Positions 16,828-24,600 of a stretch of 27,206 nucleotides of DNA are shown here, in pieces; positions within the stretch are counted from its first letter, which is position 1, and each line of letters opens with the position of its first letter. Source of the DNA: an uncultured Oscillospiraceae bacterium (GTDB lineage Bacteria > Bacillota > Clostridia > Oscillospirales > Ruminococcaceae); the NCBI GenBank assembly GCA_934454435.1, contig CAKSGA010000018.1, positions 1 through 27,206 on the forward strand, given 5' to 3'. The notes below the pieces were generated by a model, which did not search any database, was not told the origin of the DNA, and worked only from the letters and a program-made list of their open reading frames with translations. A program made the position numbers and the translations under genes.

Positions 16828-17823
16828 TTATTCAGCAAGCACCTGTTCAATGGCGGATATCTCTTCTCCAGTAAAGTCAAGATGTTCTACCGCAGCGGCG
16901 TTCTCTGTTATCTGCGAGGGCCTCGAAGCGCCTATGATGACCGTTGCGACCTTATTGTCACGGAGTGCCCAGGAAATAGCCATCTGAGACAGCTTCTGAC
17001 CTCTTTCGGCTGCGATCTCATTCAGCCTGCGGACCTTTGCCAGCCTTTCCTCGTTGATATCGTTACGTATCCATGTGCAGCCCTTTGTCACTCTGGAACC
17101 CTCGGGGATACCATGCAGGTATTTGTCCGTGAGAAGCCCCTGGAAAAGAGACTGAAATACGGCAAGGCCCACACCGTTTTCCGCAGCGAAGTCCCGCAGA
17201 CCGTCGCTTTCTATCCAGCGATTGAACATTGAATAGCTCGGCTGGTTCACAACGAATGGGGTATGAAGCTCCCTGAAAATCTCCATTATCTCCTCAGTCT
17301 GCTGCCTGTTGTAGTTGGAAACGCCGACATACAGCGCCTTTCCCTGCTTCACTGCGTTGTCGAGGGCAAGCGCCGTTTCCTCCAGCGGAGTGTTCGGGTC
17401 GAAAATATGATGATAGTATATGTCAACATAATCCAGTTTCATACGTTTAAGGGACTGGTCAAGCGAGGCGGTAAGGTATTTTCTTGACCCGTTTCTGTCA
17501 CCATAGGGACCGTCCCACATCTCGTAGCCAGCCTTAGTGGAGATTATCAGCTCGTCACGGTACTGACGGAGCCCACGGTCGAGAATTCTGCAAAGGTTCT
17601 CTTCTGCGGAGCCGTTGTACGGATTACCGTAATTGTTGGCGGCATCGATATAGGTAATACCAAGGTCGAACGCCGTGCGTATCATCTGTTCCATGTTTTC
17701 AAAGTTGTCCCTGTAGCTGAAATTCTGCCATATGCCAAAGGACACGGCGGGGAGCTTCAGACCGCTCTTTCCGCAGCGATTATATACCATTTTCTCGTAT
17801 CTGTGTTCGTTGGGTGTGTACAT
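16828..17823 (-). CDS. YghZ-like aldo/keto reductase
   Basis: This 331-residue cytoplasmic TIM-barrel oxidoreductase should use NADPH. The catalytic tetrad is visible: Asp60 and Tyr65 in TYIDAANNYG, Lys97 in STKAGYEMWDGPYGDRNG, and His138 in YYHHIF. The cofactor region IGASRPSQITENAAAVEHL is near residues 297-315. The start YEKMVYNRCGKSGLKLPAVSFG and the WDGPYG segment match the AKR14/YghZ group, which reduces L-glyceraldehyde 3-phosphate and methylglyoxal in Escherichia coli. The substrate here is not proven. ATG 17823 follows GGAGG by five bases. It lies 66 bp after xylB with a hairpin between, so it may be a partly insulated second gene of a pentose unit. Confidence 0.9.
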   Translation of the reverse strand: MYTPNEHRYEKMVYNRCGKSGLKLPAVSFGIWQNFSYRDNFENMEQMIRTAFDLGITYIDAANNYGNPYNGSAEENLCRILDRGLRQYRDELIISTKAGYEMWDGPYGDRNGSRKYLTASLDQSLKRMKLDYVDIYYHHIFDPNTPLEETALALDNAVKQGKALYVGVSNYNRQQTEEIMEIFRELHTPFVVNQPSYSMFNRWIESDGLRDFAAENGVGLAVFQSLFQGLLTDKYLHGIPEGSRVTKGCTWIRNDINEERLAKVRRLNEIAAERGQKLSQMAISWALRDNKVATVIIGASRPSQITENAAAVEHLDFTGEEISAIEQVLAE

Positions 17824-17847
17824 TTTTACCTCCGGAATATATTAAAT

Positions 17848-17879
17848 TCAGCCCCCGCAAGAACACCCGCAGGGGCTGA
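17848..17879 (-). terminator. Terminator-like hairpin between xylB and the reductase
   Basis: An 11-bp stem (17848-17858 with 17869-17879, one G-U pair) closes a 10-nt loop ten bases after the xylB stop. It is followed by ATTTAATATATT rather than a solid U-run, so termination is probably partial. No separate strong promoter for the reductase is seen after it. Confidence 0.5.
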
Positions 17880-17889
17880 TCTCTATAAT

Positions 17890-19413
17890 TCACATCTGTG
17901 CAAGCTCAGCAAAGCTCTGCTTCATTGCAGGATAAAGCTTACGGTACATTGCGTATACCTTTTCGTATTCAGCTGTATTCTCTGCGATGGGATCCTGGAT
18001 CTTCTCTGGCTTGATGACTGCACGGCAAGCCTCGGGAACGCTCTTGTAAATGCCGGCACCGACTGCTGCAAGCAGAGCTACGCCGAGCGCAGGGCCTTCC
18101 TTGTTCTGTGTTGTCTTGACCTGGCAGCCGTAGAGGTCAGCCAGCATCTGGCGCCACAGGGGGGAGGATCCACCACCGCCGCATGCCATCATATCGCTTA
18201 CGTTTATGTTCATTTCACGCATGACCTCAACGCAGTCACGCAGGGAGTACGACACACCCTCCATTACTGCACGGAGCATTTCCTTCTTCTTGTGCATGGT
18301 GGAAAGTCCGAAGAACACACCTCTTGCATTCGGATCGAGGTGAGGGGTCCTTTCGCCGTTCAGATAGGGCATGAAGAGAAGTCTGTTTGCGCCTATCGGA
18401 ACGCTGCCGGCTTCCTTGTCCATAAGATAATAGGGGTCAACACCCATGGAGAGAGCTGTTTCCATCTCAGCCCATGCGAAATTATCCCTGAACCATTTGA
18501 GGGAAAGACCCGCAGACTGAGTAACGCCCATTACATGCCAGCAGCCGGGAACAGCGCAGCAGAAAGTGTGTACTCTGCCCTTCTTGTCGATGGAAATGTT
18601 GGAAGTGTGCGCAAATACAACGCCGGAGGAACCGATTGTCGTGAACGCCTTTCCGTCCTCAACAACGCCGGTGCCGACAGCAGCCGCAGCATTATCGCCT
18701 GCGCCGCCGACCACGGGAGTGCCTGCCTTGAGTCCGGTGAGCTCCGCAGCCTTTGCAGTGATGGTACCGGTGATCTCCGGGGACTCGTAAACCTTTGCAA
18801 GAAGATCCTTGTCGATGCCGAGCTTATTCAGCACCTCGTCGGACCAGCAGCGGTTCGGGATATCAAGGAGCTGCATACCGCTGGCGTCAGAAACCTCAGT
18901 TGCGTACTCGCCGGTGAGCATGAAGCGGATATAGTCCTTGGGGAGCAGAATATGACGGCACTTTTCGTAGTTCTGCGGCTCGTTGTTCTTGACCCACATG
19001 ATCTTGGCAGCAGTAAAGCCGGTGATAGCAGGGTTCGCAGTGATCTCGATCATTCTGTCTGCGCCGACCTTATCGGTGATCTCAACGACTTCCTTTGCAG
19101 TACGCTGGTCGCACCAGATGATGGACTTGCGGATAGGCTGGTTCTCAGCATCCAGCATTACAAGGCCGTGCATCTGTCCTGAAAGTCCTACGCCCCTGAT
19201 ATCGTCAGGGCTTACCTTGCTTTCAGCGATAACGTCCTTTATTCCGTTGACGGAAGCGTTCCACCAGTCCAGGGGCTCCTGCTCAGCATAGCCATTCTGG
19301 GGGGTGTAAAGGGGATATTCGTAGGTCGCAGAAGCTACCGGTGTTCCGTCCTCTGAAAAGAGAACGGTCTTTGTACCGGAAGTGCCGATGTCAACGCCTA
19401 AAATGTAAGCCAT
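17890..19413 (-). CDS. xylB: Xylulokinase
   Basis: The 507-residue FGGY-family kinase phosphorylates D-xylulose to xylulose 5-phosphate, feeding the pentose phosphate pathway. Visible features are the first phosphate motif LGVDIGTSGTKTVLF, the substrate segment YPQ-like EYPLYTPQNGYAEQEPLDWW, VGLSGQMHGLVMLD, the catalytic Asp region VVGGAGDNAAAAVGTG near 235-250, PYLNGERTPHLDPNARG, and ACGGGGSSPLWRQMLAD near 400-416. QMHGLV and the DPNARG region favour xylulokinase over glycerol or gluconate kinase. The ATG at 19413 follows AAGGAG by eight bases. Expression is probably controlled through the two operator palindromes and long leader upstream. No xylA, xylose transporter or xylR is in the window. 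Confidence 0.95.
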   Translation of the reverse strand: MAYILGVDIGTSGTKTVLFSEDGTPVASATYEYPLYTPQNGYAEQEPLDWWNASVNGIKDVIAESKVSPDDIRGVGLSGQMHGLVMLDAENQPIRKSIIWCDQRTAKEVVEITDKVGADRMIEITANPAITGFTAAKIMWVKNNEPQNYEKCRHILLPKDYIRFMLTGEYATEVSDASGMQLLDIPNRCWSDEVLNKLGIDKDLLAKVYESPEITGTITAKAAELTGLKAGTPVVGGAGDNAAAAVGTGVVEDGKAFTTIGSSGVVFAHTSNISIDKKGRVHTFCCAVPGCWHVMGVTQSAGLSLKWFRDNFAWAEMETALSMGVDPYYLMDKEAGSVPIGANRLLFMPYLNGERTPHLDPNARGVFFGLSTMHKKKEMLRAVMEGVSYSLRDCVEVMREMNINVSDMMACGGGGSSPLWRQMLADLYGCQVKTTQNKEGPALGVALLAAVGAGIYKSVPEACRAVIKPEKIQDPIAENTAEYEKVYAMYRKLYPAMKQSFAELAQM

Positions 19414-19440
19414 ATTTTTATTCTCCTTGATGAATTATTA

Positions 19441-19465
19441 CAGAAACGTTATGTAACCGTTTCTG
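19441..19465. promoter_or_regulatory. Operator-like palindrome O1 upstream of xylB
   Basis: The 25-bp site has arms CAGAAACG and CGTTTCTG. Its core AAACGTTATGTAACCGTTT differs by one base from the O2 core 241 bp away. The AAACG/CGTTT arms resemble LacI/CcpA-family operators. It lies 27 bp upstream of the xylB ATG, inside the transcribed leader, where a bound repressor could act as a roadblock or a looping partner of O2. Confidence 0.6.
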
Positions 19466-19487
19466 CTTGTCGAAAAAGTAACTATCC

Positions 19488-19684
19488 CAGGCTGCCGAGA
19501 AAGGTGCAGATGCTAGGAACCCACAGGACGGCTAGGCTTTGTGCATGTTGCCCTTTATTGCCCGACATCGTGTCGGGCTGGGGGCAACCGCACAAACATC
19601 GTGTTTGTGCCTGCCGTCATGCAGCGTTTTTTGCGAAGCAAATAATGCGGTGACAGACGCAGATGTGCCTTTATCGACAGCCTG
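19488..19684. repeat. 197-bp inverted-repeat element with nested hairpins in the xylB leader
   Basis: The ends begin CAGGCTG and end CAGCCTG. Sixteen terminal bases pair with a single mismatch and one G-U, and similarity continues to about 24 bp. Inside are two perfect hairpins with the same 3-nt loop: an 8-bp stem at 19560-19578 and a 9-bp stem at 19590-19610. Further pairings are a 7-bp stem enclosing the first (19547-19553 with 19582-19588), a 6-bp stem (19527-19532 with 19613-19618), and a small hairpin at 19630-19642. There is no coding frame and no clear target-site duplication. It is either a MITE-like mobile repeat or a structured RNA domain of the xylB leader. Together with its flanks it fills the gene-free stretch 19414-19821. 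Confidence 0.6.
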
Positions 19685-19703
19685 AAACGTTATGTAAACG
19701 TTT
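19685..19703. promoter_or_regulatory. Operator-like palindrome O2 next to the xylB promoter
   Basis: AAACGTT and AACGTTT are perfect 7-bp arms around a 5-bp centre ATGTA. The site begins 11 bases downstream of the -10 box, so it covers about +5 to +23. It contains TGTAAACGTTTATA, close to the catabolite response consensus TGWAAACGTTTWCA. The arrangement fits a LacI-family repressor of xylose genes or CcpA. The protein is not encoded in the window. Confidence 0.65.
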
Positions 19704-19713
19704 ATACTCTTTG

Positions 19714-19742
19714 ATTTTAATATATTCTGCCCAATTTGTCAA
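19714..19742 (-). promoter_or_regulatory. Sigma-A promoter of xylB
   Basis: TTGACA (19737-19742) and TAAAAT (19714-19719) are 17 bp apart on the minus strand. The start near 19707 gives a leader of about 290 nt that contains O2, the inverted-repeat element and O1 before the xylB ribosome site. Confidence 0.8.
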
Positions 19743-19779
19743 GTGGTTTTCGTGAAATTTGGTGCAATAGTACAAAATT

Positions 19780-19808
19780 GCGGGGGAATACTGTAATTAC
19801 TCCCCCGC
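19780..19808 (-). terminator. Terminator after the receiver-domain gene
   Basis: On the minus strand GCGGGGGA pairs with TCCCCCGC, extended by three more pairs to an 11-bp stem with a 7-nt loop. AATTTTG follows. It begins 13 bp after the response regulator stop and separates that gene from the xylB promoter. Confidence 0.7.
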
Positions 19809-19821
19809 CGATCTATTATAT

Positions 19822-20181
19822 TCATTTGCTGCCCGGAAGCACTTTATTCACCGCTGCCAGGAGCTCCTCCGGGCGAAATGGTTTTCTGAGTACTCCGGCG
19901 CCGCTCTCGCTTATTTTTTTCAAAGTTTCGCCGTCCTCTGCGGAGGTCAGGAAGATCACCGGAACGGTATTGTTTATCGACCGCAGTCTTTCATATGTCT
20001 GCAAGCCGTCCATTTCTGGCATGAGGACGTCCATCAGCACAAGATCAGCACCTTTTTTAACAAGGTCAAGACATTCCTCACCGGAGCCTGCGCTTATGGT
20101 TTCATAACCGTTTCTATGCAAAATAAACTCGGTCATGCGAATATTCATCGGTTCATCGTCCGTAATGATGATCGCAGCCAT
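19822..20181 (-). CDS. Stand-alone response regulator receiver domain (CheY-like)
   Basis: The 119-residue protein is a receiver domain with no output domain. The acidic pocket Asp8-Asp9 is in ITDDEPMN, the phospho-acceptor Asp51 is in LVLMDVLMPEMDG, Thr79 is in FLTSAED, and Lys100 is in RKPFRPEE. All switch residues are present, so it should accept phosphate. Proteins of this type act by binding a partner, as in phosphorelays or motility. No histidine kinase, chemotaxis or flagellar gene is nearby, so the partner is unknown. It has its own promoter and terminator and is divergent from a TetR-family gene. The ATG at 20181 has a weak AAAGGCGG site. Confidence 0.92.
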   Translation of the reverse strand: MAAIIITDDEPMNIRMTEFILHRNGYETISAGSGEECLDLVKKGADLVLMDVLMPEMDGLQTYERLRSINNTVPVIFLTSAEDGETLKKISESGAGVLRKPFRPEELLAAVNKVLPGSK

Positions 20182-20254
20182 TGTGCACCGCCTTTCGTGA
20201 CCGGCACAGCGCAGCCAGTCGGGTCAAATTTGATTATGATATTTCTATGTGATT

Positions 20255-20283
20255 ATTATACCACACCCACCTGATGGCGTCAA
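20255..20283 (-). promoter_or_regulatory. Promoter of the receiver-domain gene
   Basis: TTGACG (20278-20283) and TATAAT (20255-20260) are 17 bp apart on the minus strand, with TGG before the -10. The start near 20248 leaves about 66 nt of leader. Confidence 0.75.
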
Positions 20284-20335
20284 GAGCCTATTCAGTAGTT
20301 TTCACAGAAGAACCAGCCATGCAACAAATATCTGC

Positions 20336-20360
20336 CAGCTATTACATATTTGAATAGCTG
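20336..20360. promoter_or_regulatory. Palindrome between the divergent promoters
   Basis: CAGCTATT and AATAGCTG are perfect 8-bp arms separated by 9 bp, ending 27 bp upstream of the tetR-type -35 box. It could be an operator for the TetR-family protein or another regulator of either gene. The wide spacer is unusual for TetR operators. Confidence 0.35.
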
Positions 20361-20386
20361 AACCATTAAATAATCATCATTTTCAA

Positions 20387-20415
20387 TTGACACTGAGCAT
20401 TATCTGTGATATAAT
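20387..20415 (+). promoter_or_regulatory. Consensus sigma-A promoter of the TetR-family gene
   Basis: TTGACA (20387-20392), 17 bp, TATAAT (20410-20415), with an extended TGA before the -10. Both hexamers are perfect, which suggests strong expression unless repressed. The start is near 20422. Confidence 0.88.
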
Positions 20416-20462
20416 ATACACATGAGAATAAATTCATGCTATATGGAGGAAGGATATGACAT

Positions 20463-21095
20463 ATGTCTATTTCTATTTCAACCAGAAATAACAACGACAA
20501 ACGGGTGATACGAACAAAAAAGGCAATACGCACAGCTCTTTTCAAGCTGATGGAAAGCAAGGATATAGCTTCCATAACAATAAGTGAACTCACAACTCTT
20601 GCAAACGTGAACCGCAGAACATTCTACACGCACTACAGCAACATTACAGATATTCTTGACGAAACCGAATCAGAAATCGTTGACTCTGTAACTGCGATAA
20701 TATCCAAGTTTGACAGCACAAGCCTTATAGACAGCACCTACAATCTTTTCATTGAGCTCAGCACGCTGATCACAGAACAGTACGGCTTTTACTTCCGCCT
20801 GATGAAGAGCGATTTCCGTGGAGTTCTTGTTTCACGCATGAAAGTGGTGTTCAAGGCTTCTGCCGATAAGATACTGGGACGTTTCAGCATTACCTCTGAA
20901 GAGAAGTACGTTATGCTAATGTCGTCATTTATAAACGGCGGTTTCCTGAACCTTTTCCTGGAGTGGAACAAATCACGAAAAGACCTTTCCATAGAGACAG
21001 CAGCCAAAGTCGCCAGCGTAATGGTGGATTTCTGCGTGAATAATATCGATAATATAACTGACACTATCAACAAAACAGAATTTATAAAAAGATAA
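20463..21095 (+). CDS. TetR/AcrR-family transcriptional regulator
   Basis: The 210-residue protein has an N-terminal helix-turn-helix at about 17-65: IRTALFKLMESKDIASITIS, then LTTLANVNRRTFYTHYSNITDILDE. The RTFYTHY recognition helix is typical of the family. The C-terminal part is a helical ligand-binding domain like those of the DhaS-type subgroup, ending in FCVNNIDNITDTINKTEF. The ligand and targets are not known. It is the only protein gene on the plus strand here and is clearly more A/T-rich than its neighbours, which may mark later acquisition. The ATG at 20463 has AAGGA eight bases upstream; an out-of-frame ATG sits at 20456. No efflux pump or enzyme gene is adjacent. Confidence 0.9.
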   Translation: MSISISTRNNNDKRVIRTKKAIRTALFKLMESKDIASITISELTTLANVNRRTFYTHYSNITDILDETESEIVDSVTAIISKFDSTSLIDSTYNLFIELSTLITEQYGFYFRLMKSDFRGVLVSRMKVVFKASADKILGRFSITSEEKYVMLMSSFINGGFLNLFLEWNKSRKDLSIETAAKVASVMVDFCVNNIDNITDTINKTEFIKR

Positions 21096-21100
21096 AAGAA

Positions 21101-21136
21101 ACCGGGACTGCATATCATCGCAGCCCCGGTCTTTTT
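21101..21136. terminator. Bidirectional terminator between tetR-type gene and mfd
   Basis: ACCGGG-A-CTGC pairs with GCAG-C-CCCGGT (21101-21130, one mismatch, 8-nt loop). CTTTTT follows on the plus strand, and TTTCTTTTATCTTTTT follows on the minus strand. It serves both convergent genes, and its plus-strand U-run touches the mfd stop codon. Confidence 0.85.
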
Positions 21137-24100
21137 ATGCTTCATTCATTGCATTTATCACCGAACGCATTGCCTCTACAGGTTTCTCGTTCTTATCCAG
21201 GGTCACCTTTATATGTCCCCTGTCGGCGGTCTCCAGCAGCATTCTCTTTCCGCAGAGCCTGGATACTGCCGCTATCTTCTTCATGTCAAACTTCCCGAGA
21301 TAGAACAGCATGTCATTGCCGGTCTGGGTTATCTCCACGATGTCTGCTGCGCTTGCCATGTTACGCAGACGTGCAACCTCTATCAGACCCATTACGGATT
21401 TGGGAGGGTCGCCATAGCGGTCTATGAGCTCATCGGTGACGTCTATGCTGTCCTCTTCTGTCTGAATGCGGGCGATCTTTCTGTAGCAGTCCACACGCTG
21501 AGCCTGGTTGGAAATATAGTCCTCCGGAATGAATGCGTCTATCTTGATATCCACAAGACACTCTTCCTTGTGGACGTCCTTTTCGCCACGTTCTTCACGT
21601 ACTGCTTCGTCAAGAAGCTGCAAGTACATGTCATATCCGACATTTGCAAGATGCCCGGACTGATTTGCGCCAAGGATACTTCCGGCGCCCCTTATCTCCA
21701 GATCCCGCATTGCAATCCTGAACCCGCTGCCGAACTGCGTGAACTCACGGATAGCGTCAAGACGCTTCTGAGATATCTCTGACAGGACCTTGCCACGCTG
21801 GAACGTAAAGTAAGCATACGCACGCTTGTTCGTCCTGCCGACACGTCCCCTGAGCTGATGGAGCTGTGCAAGCCCCATATAGTCAGAATTTTCAATTATC
21901 AGCGTATTTACGTTCGGAACGTCCACGCCGGTTTCTATAATGGTCGTGCAGACAAGAACGTCAAGACTGCCGTCCAGAAGCTGACGCCATATCTCAAGCA
22001 TCTGCTCCTCGGTCATCTTTCCGTGTGCAACGCCTACCCTGGCTTCCGGAAGCAGGGAGCGTATTTTCTCCGCACAGCTGTAGATCGAGTCAATGCGGTT
22101 GTGGATATAATATACCTGGCCGCTGCGGCGGAGCTCTTTTTCTATCGCCTGCATGATAACTCCCCAGTCATGCTCCATGACGTAGGTGGTGATGGGCTGG
22201 CGGTCCTGCGGGGGCTCGTCTATTACGCTCATATCACGTATACCGCTCATCGCCATGTTGAGGGTCCTCGGTATCGGGGTAGCAGAAAGCGTCAGGATAT
22301 CAACGCCGTTGAACATCTCTTTGAACTTCTCTTTGTGTGCAACGCCGAAACGCTGCTCCTCGTCTATTATAACAAGACCAAGGTCCCTGAACTTTATGTC
22401 CTCCTGGATTATACGGTGGGTTCCGATAAGAATATCAACACTGCCGTTCTTCAGCCGCCGGATTATTTCATGCTGCTCCGCAGGCGTCTTATGGCGTGAC
22501 ATCAGTGCGATGTTGACAGGAAAGCCCTCCATTCTGTTGCAGAATGTCTGGAAGTGCTGCCATGCAAGCACCGTAGTCGGCACCAGAACGGCGCACTGCT
22601 TCCCCGCTTCGGCGCACTTGAAAGCCGCACGGAGCGCCACCTCCGTCTTGCCGAAGCCGACATCTCCGCACAGAAGTCTTTCCATCGGGACAGGCTTCAT
22701 CATGTCCGCCTTTATCTCGTCAATGCACCGGAGCTGCGAGTTGGTTTCGATATAGTTGAAATGCGCCTCGAAATCCTCCTGCATTGAGTCGTCCGGCGGG
22801 AACTCGTATCCCTTGCTCTTCATCCTGCGGGAGTACAGTTCAATGAGCTCGCTCGCCATCTCCTTTGCCGCAGCCTTTGCCTTTGCCTTGGACTTCTGCC
22901 ACTGGTCGGAATTCAGCTTGTTGAGCTTTACGGTATTGACATCTCCTGCGCCAATATATCTTGAAACAAGGTCAAGCTGAGTTACAGGAATATGCAGTAC
23001 GTCCGCACCGGCATAACGGATCTTGATATAGTCCTTGGCAACGCCGTCCGTTTCGATCTTATGAACGCCGTCGAACACTCCGATGCCATGCGAATAGTGC
23101 ACCACAAGGTCGCCGATGGAGATGTCGGAGAGTGAACGTATTTCCTCCCCGGGCTTCTTTTTTACGACCCTCTTTCTTTCCGCATGAACGGCGGTATGAG
23201 TGAAAACAGCGAGCCTGATCGTGCTGTACTCGATACCTGCCCCGAGAGTTCCGGGAATTACGATGACTCTTCCTTTCAGCGGCTTTTCAGGGTTTGCCGC
23301 AAGGTCAGCCTTGAACCCCTCGTCCTGGAGGTCGCCGGCAAGAGTGTGCGCTCCCTTTTCCGTTCCTGAGAAAATCACGCAGGAGAAGCCCATATCAAGA
23401 TAATTATGGAGTTCGGTCTGGAGCACGGCGAGCTCGCCGCTCCAGGGGGAAGTCTGGATGGCTCCCTGGACGTCAAGAAGAAGCCCCAGCTGCATATCAC
23501 GCCCCCGAACGAACGTATCGAAATACACCCGGGTGCGTTCGTCAAGTATCGAATTCAGCTCGCCCTTTGTGAGCATGAAGCGGTCGAGCCCACGGCACAG
23601 GCGCTTTTCCTCCGTCTGTATGCGTAAGTCCTCGGCATGCTGCATTGCGACTGCACGATAATTCTCCCGGGCAGAGGTATTCTCGCACACGAAAACGCCG
23701 TTTGCATAGTCGAATATCGTAGCTTCCTCGTCGTAGCAAAGCGGGAAGAACCGGTCGGTGGCGCTGAGCTTTATTCCGCTGCGGAGCTTCTGGCAGTCTG
23801 CTTCTAGGCGCTCACGCATTTCGGGTGCGTTCTTTCCACGCAGCTTCTTCTGGAGCGCTTCAATGCGCCCGCAGAGCTCCTCAGGCGAGCTGAAAAGCAC
23901 CTCCGCAGCGGGAGAAATGCGGATGCTCTCGATCGGCTCCGTACGTCGCTGGGTCTCGGTGTCGAAGTAGGTCAGGCTGTCGATGGTGTCGCCCCAGAGC
24001 TCCAGACGACATGGCGCTGAACTGCTCGGCGGGTATATATCTACAATACCTCCACGCACGGAAAACTGCCCGGGACCTTCAATAAGGTCGCACCGGGAAT

Positions 24101-24590
24101 AGCCCGCAGCGGTAAGTCCCGCCGTGAGTTCGTCAAGGGAAATGTCCATATCATGGGCAAGCGTCAGCGTACGCTCCCGGAGCACTTCCGGCGGAATAGT
24201 GAGCTGCGCTGCGGCTTCGGCGGAGCAAATAACAGTGCTGCATTCGCCGTTAAGCATTGCAGAGAGCGCAAAGATACGCTTGTGTTCGTACTCCCTCGAG
24301 GCTGCTTCATAGTCGCCGAGCAGCAGTTCCTTTGCCGGGTAGAGAAGAGCAGTTCCCGCTCCAAACATTGAATTGATATCCGTACACAGGCGCTGTGCTT
24401 CAGCTTCGTTTTCGGCAATCGTCAGAACCGGGCGGAGCTTCTCATTGCGCAGCAGTGCGCCGATAAAATGAGCCTTGTGTATATGCGAAACGCCTGTCAC
24501 AAGGGCAGGCAGCTTCTGTTCATCGTCAAGGTATTTGCTCAGCTTGCGGAACTCTGGGATAAGCTCCGCAGCGTTATAAAAGAGATCCAT
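21135..24590 (-). CDS. mfd: Mfd, transcription-repair coupling factor
   Basis: The 1151-residue protein releases stalled RNA polymerase and recruits UvrA for strand-specific repair. The N-terminal UvrB-like module contains GVSHIHKAHFIGAL, GPGQFSVRGGIVDIYPP and VCENTSAR. The RNA-polymerase-interacting CarD-like domain is near 485-560 (SIGDLVVHYSHGIGVFDG). The translocase has Walker A GDVGFGKTEVALRAAF near 640, the DEEQ box near 743, TLSATPIPRTLNMAMSG, the TRG-type region, and RGRVGRTNKRAYAYF. The C-terminal TRCF domain ends near 1140. Length is normal. The ATG at 24590 follows GGAAA, ten bases after the pth stop, so pth-mfd is an operon. Confidence 0.98.
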   Translation of the reverse strand: MDLFYNAAELIPEFRKLSKYLDDEQKLPALVTGVSHIHKAHFIGALLRNEKLRPVLTIAENEAEAQRLCTDINSMFGAGTALLYPAKELLLGDYEAASREYEHKRIFALSAMLNGECSTVICSAEAAAQLTIPPEVLRERTLTLAHDMDISLDELTAGLTAAGYSRCDLIEGPGQFSVRGGIVDIYPPSSSAPCRLELWGDTIDSLTYFDTETQRRTEPIESIRISPAAEVLFSSPEELCGRIEALQKKLRGKNAPEMRERLEADCQKLRSGIKLSATDRFFPLCYDEEATIFDYANGVFVCENTSARENYRAVAMQHAEDLRIQTEEKRLCRGLDRFMLTKGELNSILDERTRVYFDTFVRGRDMQLGLLLDVQGAIQTSPWSGELAVLQTELHNYLDMGFSCVIFSGTEKGAHTLAGDLQDEGFKADLAANPEKPLKGRVIVIPGTLGAGIEYSTIRLAVFTHTAVHAERKRVVKKKPGEEIRSLSDISIGDLVVHYSHGIGVFDGVHKIETDGVAKDYIKIRYAGADVLHIPVTQLDLVSRYIGAGDVNTVKLNKLNSDQWQKSKAKAKAAAKEMASELIELYSRRMKSKGYEFPPDDSMQEDFEAHFNYIETNSQLRCIDEIKADMMKPVPMERLLCGDVGFGKTEVALRAAFKCAEAGKQCAVLVPTTVLAWQHFQTFCNRMEGFPVNIALMSRHKTPAEQHEIIRRLKNGSVDILIGTHRIIQEDIKFRDLGLVIIDEEQRFGVAHKEKFKEMFNGVDILTLSATPIPRTLNMAMSGIRDMSVIDEPPQDRQPITTYVMEHDWGVIMQAIEKELRRSGQVYYIHNRIDSIYSCAEKIRSLLPEARVGVAHGKMTEEQMLEIWRQLLDGSLDVLVCTTIIETGVDVPNVNTLIIENSDYMGLAQLHQLRGRVGRTNKRAYAYFTFQRGKVLSEISQKRLDAIREFTQFGSGFRIAMRDLEIRGAGSILGANQSGHLANVGYDMYLQLLDEAVREERGEKDVHKEECLVDIKIDAFIPEDYISNQAQRVDCYRKIARIQTEEDSIDVTDELIDRYGDPPKSVMGLIEVARLRNMASAADIVEITQTGNDMLFYLGKFDMKKIAAVSRLCGKRMLLETADRGHIKVTLDKNEKPVEAMRSVINAMNEA

Positions 24591-24600
24591 CGTTGTTTCC

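Noticed and set aside
17803..19182. Open frame of 459 codons on the plus strand opposite xylB
   Set aside because: It mirrors xylB codon structure, has no recognisable domain and no fitting ribosome site. xylB on the other strand has full family motifs.
19488..19684. CRISPR array or insertion sequence in the xylB leader
   Set aside because: There are no regularly spaced direct repeats and no transposase frame. Only inverted repeats are present, so at most a non-autonomous element or RNA structure.
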